DNA of 12,834 bases. Source: Thioalkalivibrio sp. (GTDB taxonomy: Bacteria > Pseudomonadota > Gammaproteobacteria > Ectothiorhodospirales > Ectothiorhodospiraceae). The stretch covers positions 1-12,834 of the forward strand of contig JAGTVE010000220.1 of assembly GCA_018224485.1 (NCBI GenBank). The letters run 5' to 3'. Below, in pieces: positions 6,758-12,834 of the stretch (within the stretch, counting starts at the first letter, position 1; the number at the start of each line of letters is the position of its first letter). The position numbers and the translations under genes were made by a program. Under the pieces are notes generated by a model. The model did not search any database, was not told where the DNA came from, and was given only the letters and a program-made list of their open reading frames with translations.

Positions 6758-6933
6758 GGATGGCTCCAGTGGCGTGTGGTTGTCGGCCGCACGGAGTGGG
6801 ACCTGTGCCTTTGCCGGTGCGTTCAGGCTCGCAGTAGCATACGGGACCGCAAGCGGAGCGGCATCACGGCCTTCGCCGGCCATGCATGCCCCGCATCAAT
6901 CGGAGACGGCGTGAAAGTGAGCGGCTCCAACTC

Positions 6934-8313
6934 ATGAAGAAGATCATCATCCTCGGGGCGGGCCAGGTCGGGTACTCCCTTGCCGAGGCGCTGAGCGCCG
7001 ACGGACACGAGGTGACCGTGATCGATCGCGACCGGGAGCGCCTGAACGCGCTGACGGCCGATCTGGAAATCAACGCGATCGTGGGTTTCGGTGCCCATCC
7101 GCCCATCCTCGAGGCCGCCGGCGCACATGATGCGTCGATGTTGATCGCGGTCACCGATTCGGATGAAGTGAACATGCTCGCCTGCCAGGTGGCCTCCACG
7201 CTCTTCAATGTCGAAACGCGCATCGCCCGCGCCCGCGCCCGTGACTATCACGAACACCCGGAGCTCTTCCGCCGGGACGCGGTTCCGGTGGATATGCTGA
7301 TCTCGCCCGAAGAACTCGTGACCACCCAGATCCGGCGGCTGATCGAACATCCCGGCGCGCTGCAGGTGCTGGACTTCGCGGAAGGTCGGGTCTCGCTGGT
7401 CGCTGTCCGGGCTAATCGGGGCAGCCCCCTTGTCGGTCGCGAACTCCGCAGCCTGCGCCGCCTGCGGTCCGGCGGGCAGATGCGGGTGGCGGCCATCTTC
7501 CGACGGGATCGGCCGCTGCCCCCGGAAGGCGAAACGGTGATCGAGGCGGACGATGAGGTCTTTTTCGTTTCCGCAAAGAGACACATCCGCTCGGTGACCG
7601 CCGAGCTGGGCCAGCTCGAACGGTCATACCGGCGGGTGATCATCGCCGGTGGGGGAAACATCGGGCGCAGGCTCGCGGAGATTCTCTCCGACCGCTTCCG
7701 GATCAAGCTCGTCGAGCGCAGCCCGGACCGCGCCCGATTGCTGGCGGCGGCACTGCCCACGGATGTGCTGGTACTGGAGGGCGATGGTGCCGACGATCGC
7801 TTCCTCGAGGAGATCGACGTGGATCACGCCGATGTTCTCTGCGCCGTCACCGACGATGACCAGTCCAACATCTTCGCCGCGATGCTTGCGAAGCGGCGCG
7901 GGGTGCGCAAGGTGATCAGCCTGATCAACCGCCCGAGCTATGTCGACCTGGTTCAGAGCGGGGCCATCGACATTGCGGTATCGCCCCAGATGGTCACCGT
8001 GGCGGCCTTGCTGGCGCGGGTGCGCGAGGGGGGAACGACCACCGTGCACGCCCTCCGGCGGGGGGCGGCCGAGGCAATCGAGACGGTGGTGCACGGCGAT
8101 GCCCGCACCTCGCAGGTTGTCGATCGCCGGATCGACGAGCTCAAGCTCCCGGAAGGTACCACCATCGGTGCCTTGGTGCGTGGCGAGGAGGTGCTGATCC
8201 CGCATCACGACACGATGATCCATGCTGATGACCACGTGATCCTGTTTCTCGCGGACCGCACCCGGGTATCGGCGGTGCAGCGCCTGTTCCAGCCCAGCGC
8301 GCTGTTTTTCTGA
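6934..8313 (+). CDS. trkA: TrkA, NAD-binding peripheral subunit of Trk potassium uptake
   Basis: 459 residues, matching E. coli TrkA. It has two tandem RCK units, each a Rossmann RCK_N domain plus an RCK_C domain. The first Rossmann motif is GAGQVG (8-13) with the adenine-ribose acidic residue D31 (VTVIDRD); the second is GGGNIG (239-244) with E in LVERS. TrkA forms a cytosolic ring under the TrkH channel dimer and gates K+ flow in response to NAD(H) and ATP/ADP. The ATG at 6934 was chosen over an in-frame start at 6886 because it gives the standard MKKIIILGAG N-terminus. trkH follows after 24 nt, so the two are likely one transcription unit; in many gammaproteobacteria trkA instead sits next to fmt-rsmB. 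Divergent from nodI. Confidence 0.95.
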   Translation: MKKIIILGAGQVGYSLAEALSADGHEVTVIDRDRERLNALTADLEINAIVGFGAHPPILEAAGAHDASMLIAVTDSDEVNMLACQVASTLFNVETRIARARARDYHEHPELFRRDAVPVDMLISPEELVTTQIRRLIEHPGALQVLDFAEGRVSLVAVRANRGSPLVGRELRSLRRLRSGGQMRVAAIFRRDRPLPPEGETVIEADDEVFFVSAKRHIRSVTAELGQLERSYRRVIIAGGGNIGRRLAEILSDRFRIKLVERSPDRARLLAAALPTDVLVLEGDGADDRFLEEIDVDHADVLCAVTDDDQSNIFAAMLAKRRGVRKVISLINRPSYVDLVQSGAIDIAVSPQMVTVAALLARVREGGTTTVHALRRGAAEAIETVVHGDARTSQVVDRRIDELKLPEGTTIGALVRGEEVLIPHHDTMIHADDHVILFLADRTRVSAVQRLFQPSALFF

Positions 8314-8337
8314 ACCCGGATCCCGAGCCGCCGACCC

Positions 8338-9792
8338 ATGCTGCAATTCACCACCACGACACGCCTGCTGGGGATTCTGGTCACCCTGTTCAGCATCACC
8401 ATGCTGCCGCCGGCGCTGGTTGGCTGGATCTACGGAGAGCAGAGCATGTGGGTCTTTCTTCGGGCCTTCGCGATCCTGCTGGCCGTCGGGCTGGCGATCT
8501 GGGTGCCGTTCTTCCGGTCGCGAGCGGAATTGCAGGTGCGCGACGGATTCGTGGTGGTGGTGATGTTCTGGCTGGTGCTCGGCCTCTTTGGGGCCCTGCC
8601 GCTCTATCTCGATCCGGTCCTGCAGATCTCGGTGACCGACGCGGTGTTCGAGTCCATGTCCGGCCTGACCACGACCGGTTCGACGGTGATCGTCGGCCTG
8701 GAGCACCTGCCGCGCGCGATCCTCTGGTACCGTCAGCAACTGCAGTGGCTGGGGGGGATGGGCATCATCGTCCTTGCGGTCGCCATCCTGCCGCTGCTCG
8801 GCATCGGGGGCATGCAGCTCTTCCGGGCGGAGATGCCGGGCCCGCTGAAGGACAACAAGCTAGCGCCGCGCATAGCCGAGACCGCGCGCAATCTGTGGTT
8901 CGTCTACTTCGGTCTTACCGCGGCCTGCGCACTGGCCTACTGGGTCGCTGGCATGGAGGTCTTCGACGCGATTGCACACTCCTTCACCACGGTCGCGATC
9001 GGCGGGTTCTCCACCTATGATGCGAGCATCGGGCACTTCGACAGCGCGATGATCGAAGGCATCGCCGTGGTCTTCATGCTGCTTGGCGGCATGAACTTCG
9101 CGCTGCACTTCCTGTTCTTCCGACGCGTCAGCCTGGAGCCATACCGGCGCGACGAGGAGGTGCGGCTTTATTTGGCCCTGCTGGCCACGGGGGCGGTCAT
9201 CGCGGTCGCCTACCTGCTGTACTCGGGGGTCGCGGGCAGCATCCCGGCGGCGGTGCGCCAGGGCATCTTTCAGGCGGTCTCCATCGGTACCACCACCGGT
9301 TACGCCACCACCGAATTTCATCTCTGGCCGGGATTCCTTCCGTTGATGCTGGTCTTCCTGTCCTTCGTTGGCGGGTGTACCGCCTCCACTGGCGGTGGCA
9401 TGAAGGTGATCCGCGTACTGCTACTGGCGAAGCAGGGCCTGCGCGAGATCCTCAGACTGATCCATCCCCACGCCCACATCCCGGTGAAGGTCAACGACAA
9501 GGTGATGCCAAACCGCGTGGTCGAGGCCGTCTGGGGCTTCATGGCCGTGTATGTCCTCGTCTTCGCGGTGATGGTGTTGCTGTTGATGGCCTCGGGCCTG
9601 GATCAGGTCACCGCGTTTTCGGCGGTGGCGGCCACGCTGAACAACCTGGGGCCCGGCCTCGGCGACGTCGGGCCGAACTTCGCCAGCATCAATGACTTCA
9701 GCAAGTGGATGCTGACGCTCTCCATGCTGCTGGGGCGCCTCGAGATCTTCACGGTGCTGGTGCTGCTCTCGCCCGCATTCTGGCGGCGTTGA
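8338..9792 (+). CDS. trkH: TrkH-type potassium uptake channel subunit
   Basis: 484 residues, as in E. coli TrkH/TrkG. Four M1-P-M2 repeats each supply a pore loop with a key glycine: TTTGST (111-116), TTVAIGGFS (217-225), TTTGYATT (318-325) and NNLGPGLG (435-442). These glycines define the K+ selectivity filter of the SKT superfamily. The N-terminal part (FTTTTRLLGILVTLFSITML) contains the two extra helices of bacterial TrkH. It transports K+ across the inner membrane, driven by membrane potential and H+ coupling, with TrkA as gate. The ATG at 8338 lies 24 nt after trkA; no strong Shine-Dalgarno is seen. A 139-nt gap follows before the DUF1538 gene, in which no gene, terminator or promoter could be assigned. 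Confidence 0.95.
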   Translation: MLQFTTTTRLLGILVTLFSITMLPPALVGWIYGEQSMWVFLRAFAILLAVGLAIWVPFFRSRAELQVRDGFVVVVMFWLVLGLFGALPLYLDPVLQISVTDAVFESMSGLTTTGSTVIVGLEHLPRAILWYRQQLQWLGGMGIIVLAVAILPLLGIGGMQLFRAEMPGPLKDNKLAPRIAETARNLWFVYFGLTAACALAYWVAGMEVFDAIAHSFTTVAIGGFSTYDASIGHFDSAMIEGIAVVFMLLGGMNFALHFLFFRRVSLEPYRRDEEVRLYLALLATGAVIAVAYLLYSGVAGSIPAAVRQGIFQAVSIGTTTGYATTEFHLWPGFLPLMLVFLSFVGGCTASTGGGMKVIRVLLLAKQGLREILRLIHPHAHIPVKVNDKVMPNRVVEAVWGFMAVYVLVFAVMVLLLMASGLDQVTAFSAVAATLNNLGPGLGDVGPNFASINDFSKWMLTLSMLLGRLEIFTVLVLLSPAFWRR

Positions 9793-9931
9793 ACGGATCG
9801 GCCGCTGCGCCGGATCGACATCGAGGCGCGGGAACGGCACATTACCGAATACGCCCCGACCGATCGGCTGGAAGGCGGCCGTCGCCGGAACCCAAGGCTG
9901 ACTGAACCCTGTGTTGCAAGGTGCCACCCCC

Positions 9932-11446
9932 ATGAAAGAATTAAGGGACTTCCTGCACCTGCTGATCCATGCGTTCCGCAACCTGCTGCCGATCATCCTG
10001 GTGGTCGGCATCTTCCAGTTTGCGGTGATCCGGCAGGTTCCCGATGACTGGTTGCCGATGGCCGTCGGTCTCCTGGTTGTCGTGCTCGGCGTGGCGCTGT
10101 TCCTGCAGGGTCTGGAACTCGGCGTGTTTCCGATCGGGAAGAACCTTTCGAACGAATTCGCGCGCAAGGGCTCGTTGCCGCTGCTGATGATCTTCGGATT
10201 CTGTCTCGGCTTTGGGGCGGTGGTCGCGGAACCCGCGCTGATCGCTGTCGCCGACCAGGCGGAACTCATCAGTGAGGGCCGGATCCACGCCCCGACGCTG
10301 CGCTTGCTGGTCGCCGGTTCGGTCGGGCTGGTGGTCGCGCTCGGCGTGGTCCGGATCCTGCTGGGACACAGCCTGCACTGGTACATGATCATCGGCTACG
10401 TCCTGGTGGTAATCGTCACCTTCTTTGCGCCGGAAGAGATCGTCGGGCTCGCCTACGATTCCGGCGGTGTAACCACGAACATCGTGACCGTGCCGCTGAT
10501 CGCGGCGCTGGGGATCGGACTCGCGGTATCCGTGCGCGGTCGCAATCCCCTGATCCACGGCTTCGGCCTGGTCGGACTTGCGGTGATGGTGCCGATGATC
10601 TCGGTGCAGATCTACGGAATCATCGTGTACACCTTTGGCGAGGCCCGCGAAGTGGTCAATGGCCTCGCGCAGGTGGTGGACCCGGAGGTGACCGAAGTGG
10701 TCGAGGAGGTCGGTGGCAGCCTGCTGCTTGGCATGCTCCGCGACCTGATGATCATGTTCCGGGATGTGCTGCCGATCATCGCCGTCGTGCTGGTCTTCCA
10801 GTATCTGGTGATCCGCAAGCACATCGCCCACCTGCACAAGGTGATGGGCGGCTTTCTGGCGGTGATCATCGGTCTCTATGCCTTTGTGGTCGGGTTGAAG
10901 ATGGGCCTCTTCCCCATTGGCCAGAGCATGGCCGAGCAGTTGATCGGGTTGGATCGCTGGATCTTCGTCTACCTCTTCGCCTTCGCGATCGGCTTCGCGA
11001 CGACCATGGCGGAGCCGGCCCTGATCGCGATCGGCCAGAAGGCAGAGGATGCGGCCAAGGGGCGCCTGGACGGAAACGTGATCCGCATCCTGGTCGCGGT
11101 CGGCGTGGCGGTTGGGATCACCGTTGGCGTGCACCGCATCATCAGCGGCGACTCGATCCACTACTACATCATGGCCGGCTACGCCGTGGTGATCCTCTTG
11201 ACCTTCCTGTCGCCCAGATACATCGTGGCCCTCGCCTATGATCTCGGGGGCGTGACCACCTCCGAGGTGACCGTGCCGCTGGTGACCGCACTGGGCATCG
11301 GTCTGGCCACCCACATCGAAGGGCGCAGCGTGATGATCGACGGTTTCGGCCTGATCGCGTTTGCCTCGATCTTTCCGATAATATCCGTGATGCTTTATGC
11401 CATTGCGGCCGAATTCGTCAACCGACGGAGAGGTACCGAATCATGA
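9932..11446 (+). CDS. DUF1538 membrane protein, internally duplicated, putative cation/proton antiporter
   Basis: 504 residues, almost entirely membrane helices (about 12-14). It consists of two DUF1538 (PF07556) repeats. LPIILVVGIFQFAVIR and GVFPIGKNLS in the first half correspond to LPIIAVVLVFQYLVIR and GLFPIGQSMA in the second; AEPALIA occurs at 99-105 and 360-366, and GGVTT at 178-182 and 439-443, both 261 residues apart. The conserved acidic residue in AEPALIA and the GGVTT turn are candidates for ion binding. Family members (UmpA/UmpB of halophiles) have been described as Na+(K+)/H+ antiporters working as pairs; here both halves lie in one chain. The ATG at 9932 is preferred over GTG at 9911 because AAGGTG stands 8 nt before it. 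Its stop overlaps the next start (ATGA), so it is coupled to the PII-like gene. Function here is inferred. Confidence 0.85.
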   Translation: MKELRDFLHLLIHAFRNLLPIILVVGIFQFAVIRQVPDDWLPMAVGLLVVVLGVALFLQGLELGVFPIGKNLSNEFARKGSLPLLMIFGFCLGFGAVVAEPALIAVADQAELISEGRIHAPTLRLLVAGSVGLVVALGVVRILLGHSLHWYMIIGYVLVVIVTFFAPEEIVGLAYDSGGVTTNIVTVPLIAALGIGLAVSVRGRNPLIHGFGLVGLAVMVPMISVQIYGIIVYTFGEAREVVNGLAQVVDPEVTEVVEEVGGSLLLGMLRDLMIMFRDVLPIIAVVLVFQYLVIRKHIAHLHKVMGGFLAVIIGLYAFVVGLKMGLFPIGQSMAEQLIGLDRWIFVYLFAFAIGFATTMAEPALIAIGQKAEDAAKGRLDGNVIRILVAVGVAVGITVGVHRIISGDSIHYYIMAGYAVVILLTFLSPRYIVALAYDLGGVTTSEVTVPLVTALGIGLATHIEGRSVMIDGFGLIAFASIFPIISVMLYAIAAEFVNRRRGTES

Positions 11447-11790
11447 AATTTGCGGTGCTCGTTGCGATCCTTGCCGATGATCTGGAGGAGCAGGCGATCG
11501 ACATTGCGAAGAAGGCGGGCGCGGGCGGCGTCACGCTGCTGGATGGCCGCGGCATCGGCGCCGAGGAGAAGAAGACCTTTTTCGGCCTCACCTACGAGGG
11601 TTCCCAGAGTGTGTTGATCTGCGTACTGGAACGGAAACTCTCGCTGAGGGTGATGAAGGCGCTGACGGTCGATCTGGAACTGGCAAAGCACTCCAAGGGG
11701 GTGGTCTTCACCATGCCGCTGGATCACATCGCGGGGATCGATACCCGGCAACTCGAGAGCTTCGAGGAGCACATCAGGCAGGAACTCTGA
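11443..11790 (+). CDS. PII-like signalling protein linked to DUF1538 transporter
   Basis: 115 residues, the size of GlnB/GlnK. Beta-alpha-beta PII order is visible: strand FAVLVAIL, helix LEEQAIDIAKKAG, strand GVTLLDGRG, loop, strand SVLICVLER, helix LSLRVMKALTVDL, strand KGVVFTMPLDHIAGI. The T-loop area (about 36-55, GIGAEEKKTFFGLTYEGSQ) lacks the Gln39-Lys40 pair and the uridylylated Tyr51 of GlnB, and the GDGK segment near residue 87 is replaced by SKG. So classical 2-oxoglutarate/uridylylation signalling is unlikely, though a trimer binding an adenine nucleotide is possible. The ATG overlaps the DUF1538 stop by 4 nt, implying tight coupling; the likeliest partner is that transporter, as AmtB is for GlnK. 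This is inference from position. 83 nt separate it from the CBS gene. Confidence 0.8.
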   Translation: MKFAVLVAILADDLEEQAIDIAKKAGAGGVTLLDGRGIGAEEKKTFFGLTYEGSQSVLICVLERKLSLRVMKALTVDLELAKHSKGVVFTMPLDHIAGIDTRQLESFEEHIRQEL

Positions 11791-11804
11791 CCCCGCACCC
11801 GGGG
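11791..11804 (+). other. Short GC hairpin after the PII-like stop
   Basis: CCCCG and CGGGG flank a CACC loop immediately after the stop codon. No T-tract follows, so it is not a standard terminator; it could lower expression of the downstream CBS gene relative to the PII-like gene or be chance in GC-rich DNA. Confidence 0.25.
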
Positions 11805-11864
11805 CGCGTCGCCTCATCCGGCGCCAGTGGTCCCGGACTGCGGCTGGCATCGATTCAAACTTCC

Positions 11865-11869
11865 GGAGG
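11865..11869 (+). promoter_or_regulatory. Strong ribosome binding site of the CBS gene
   Basis: GGAGG ends 4 nt before the ATG at 11874. It is the clearest Shine-Dalgarno in the window and fixes the start; genes of the same block have weaker ones. Confidence 0.8.
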
Positions 11870-11873
11870 CAAC

Positions 11874-12287
11874 ATGCTCGTCAAGGACATCATGCAGACC
11901 GAGGTGATCACCATCTCCCCGCTGGCCACGCTGCGCGAGGCGATGGCGCAGATGCGGCGTCACAGGGTGAAGTCGCTGGTGGTCGAGCGGCGCGATGAAC
12001 ACGATGCCTACGGCATGATCACCTATTCAGCCATCCTGCGGACGATCGTCTCGGAGGAGGGCGACATCGACCTGATCAACGTCTATGACGTATGCACCAA
12101 GCCCGCGCTGATCGTGCCTCAGATGATGGACGTCAAATACGTGGCCCGGATGATGATCGCCCAGCACCAGCGCAGGGTGGTGGTACTGGAGAGCGGCAAG
12201 CTCGTGGGGCTGGTGACGATGAACGACATCGTCGGCGAGGTGCTCACCCTGGCTGAGGAAGGCCACATCGAGGGCGTCAGGGATTAG
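11874..12287 (+). CDS. Stand-alone two-CBS-domain protein, putative adenylate-sensing regulator
   Basis: 137 residues made of two CBS domains (about 1-60 and 72-133) and nothing else. The first opens with VKDIMQTEVITISPLATLREAM and the second with VYDVCTKPALIVPQMMDVKYVARMM. The ribose-phosphate binding motif G-h-h-T-x-x-D is complete in CBS2 (G112 L V T115 M N D118); in CBS1 (G47 M I T50 Y S A53) the acidic residue is absent, so probably one or one strong nucleotide site per Bateman module. Between the first module's beta strands there is a short charged insertion (RRDEHDAY). Such proteins bind AMP, ADP, ATP or SAM and control partner transporters or enzymes. Position after DUF1538 and PII-like genes suggests a role in controlling cation flux; the partner and ligand are unknown. 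It may belong to the same transcript, closed by the hairpin at 12309. Confidence 0.85.
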   Translation: MLVKDIMQTEVITISPLATLREAMAQMRRHRVKSLVVERRDEHDAYGMITYSAILRTIVSEEGDIDLINVYDVCTKPALIVPQMMDVKYVARMMIAQHQRRVVVLESGKLVGLVTMNDIVGEVLTLAEEGHIEGVRD

Positions 12288-12308
12288 CGTAAAGGTCGCG
12301 CCTTTCTT

Positions 12309-12340
12309 CCCTCCCCCGCAAGCGGGGGAGGGCGATTTTC
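12309..12340 (+). terminator. Rho-independent terminator candidate closing the transporter block
   Basis: CCCTCCCCCG (12309-12318) pairs with CGGGGGAGGG (12323-12332) around a CAAG loop: ten perfect base pairs, followed by CGATTTTC. The stem is very strong and the T-run short. The CCCTCCCCCGCAAGCGGGGG motif also recurs as an intergenic palindrome in GC-rich bacteria, so it may be a repeat that acts as terminator. Confidence 0.65.
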
Positions 12341-12424
12341 ATCGTCGGGGGTGGCCGTAATCCTTCCCGATGATTCTGCGCGACAATGACGGTTATTCGC
12401 AGCAATGGTGGACATTCCCCATTC

Positions 12425-12448
12425 TTAACGCTGTCGTTCCGACGTTAA
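12425..12448. promoter_or_regulatory. Inverted repeat TTAACG-N12-CGTTAA, candidate operator
   Basis: TTAACG at 12425-12430 and CGTTAA at 12443-12448 are perfect inverted half-sites, 32 nt before the permease start codon. The spacing and position fit a dimeric repressor site controlling the permease. The AT-rich half-sites stand out in this GC-rich DNA. No regulator gene is in view, so identity is unknown. Confidence 0.4.
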
Positions 12449-12479
12449 TGCCATCAGCCTCTCATACCGGTGAACAGCC

Positions 12480-12834
12480 ATGATCGATCCCTTCCAGTGG
12501 TTCGCAGACTGGTTCGTCTACGAAGTCCTCGGGTTGTCCGCAGATACCCGTTTCGGGGCGGCGCTGAACTTCTTTGTGATGGACATCCCGAAGATCTTTT
12601 TCCTGCTCGTGGTAGTGATCTACGTGATGGGCTGGTTGCGCGCGTTTGTCAGTCCGGAGCAGGTGCGGCGCTACGTGCAGGGGCGTTCGAAGATCGCGGC
12701 CCGGTCGACCGCCGTGGGGCTCGGTGCGGTCACCCCGTTCTGCTCCTGTTCGTCGGTGCCCCTGTTCATCGGTTTCGTTGAGGCCGGCATTCCCCTCGGT
12801 GTGACCTTCTCGTTCCTGATCGCCAGCCCGATGA
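12480..12834 (+). CDS. PF03773-family permease (UPF0718/ArsP-like), 5' part, runs off the window
   Basis: Open from ATG at 12480 to the window end (118 codons plus one base). A hydrophobic segment (NFFVMDIPKIFFLLVVVIYVMGWL) is followed by a basic loop with YVQGRSKIAARSTAVGLG and then TPFCSCSSVPLFIGFVEAG (C88, C90), the signature of the PF03773 permeases, with the second hydrophobic repeat beginning IPLGVTFSFLIASPM. Members export trivalent organoarsenicals (ArsP) or have unknown substrates; the cysteine pair is typical of those linked to soft metals or thiols. Full proteins are about 300-430 residues. No clear ribosome binding site; an inverted repeat lies upstream. A longer alternative frame at 12470-12781 has no family character and was dismissed. 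The subgroup cannot be assigned from this part alone. Confidence 0.88.
   Translation, partial: MIDPFQWFADWFVYEVLGLSADTRFGAALNFFVMDIPKIFFLLVVVIYVMGWLRAFVSPEQVRRYVQGRSKIAARSTAVGLGAVTPFCSCSSVPLFIGFVEAGIPLGVTFSFLIASPM

Noticed and set aside
6758..6883. Upstream in-frame start for the NodI-type ATPase at 6883.
   Set aside because: The added residues are low complexity, while ATG 6757 has a good GGAG and the normal N-terminus.
7624..8739. Minus-strand open frame across trkA and trkH.
   Set aside because: Low-complexity His/Arg/Gln translation, antisense to two well-recognised genes.
9793..9931. Possible small gene between trkH and the DUF1538 gene.
   Set aside because: A frame reads through but has no ribosome binding site of its own and no recognisable sequence; treated as intergenic.
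9941..11314. Long open frame on the minus strand across the DUF1538 gene (457 codons).
   Set aside because: His/Asp/Gln-rich translation with no family character; it is the complement of a hydrophobic membrane protein in GC-rich DNA, and the plus-strand gene has clear repeats and motifs.
12470..12781. Alternative plus-strand frame over the permease start.
   Set aside because: Arg-rich translation without features; the frame from 12480 shows the CSCSSVP permease signature.

Overview
The window is GC-rich, densely packed bacterial DNA with an E. coli-type SOS box (CTGT-N8-ACAG), a Trk potassium system, an ImuA/ImuB SOS cassette and dispersed REP-type palindromes of the GTAGGAGCGGC class. Together these suggest a gammaproteobacterium, plausibly a halophilic or alkaliphilic one (for example an Ectothiorhodospiraceae-like lineage). 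That assignment is inference: there is no rRNA or marker phylogeny in the window. No tRNA, rRNA, CRISPR array, insertion sequence or prophage gene was seen.

Layout. Positions 1-1530 (+) hold the tail of a lipoate/biotin protein ligase-family protein, a seven-helix CREST/ceramidase-like membrane protein, and ispF of the MEP isoprenoid pathway, which overlaps the ceramidase-like gene by 11 nt. Positions 1558-4671 (-) are an SOS-mutagenesis cassette, lexA-imuA-imuB, behind a near-consensus LexA box. The usual third partner, dnaE2, is not in the window. Positions 4672-4995 carry the lexA promoter and four REP-type palindromes. Positions 4996-6757 (-) encode a NodI/NodJ-type ABC-2 exporter with 1 nt between the two genes. 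Positions 6934-9792 (+) are trkA and trkH, the peripheral NAD-binding subunit and the channel subunit of low-affinity K+ uptake.

Positions 9932-12287 (+) form the most interesting block: a fused, internally duplicated DUF1538 membrane protein, an atypical PII-like protein whose start codon overlaps the transporter stop codon (ATGA), and a stand-alone two-CBS-domain protein. DUF1538 proteins have been linked to monovalent cation/proton antiport. Their position directly after trkAH, together with two soluble proteins of nucleotide-sensing folds, suggests a cation-homeostasis module gated by cellular energy or nucleotide state. That function is inferred, not shown. A strong hairpin closes the block. 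An inverted repeat then precedes a permease gene of the PF03773 (UPF0718/ArsP-like) family, which runs off the right edge.

How the parts relate: the left strand-switch (ispF/imuB) is convergent with only 27 nt between stops, and nodIJ and trkAH are divergent from a 176-nt gap. trkA, trkH, DUF1538, PII-like and CBS genes all point the same way and may be one or two transcription units.
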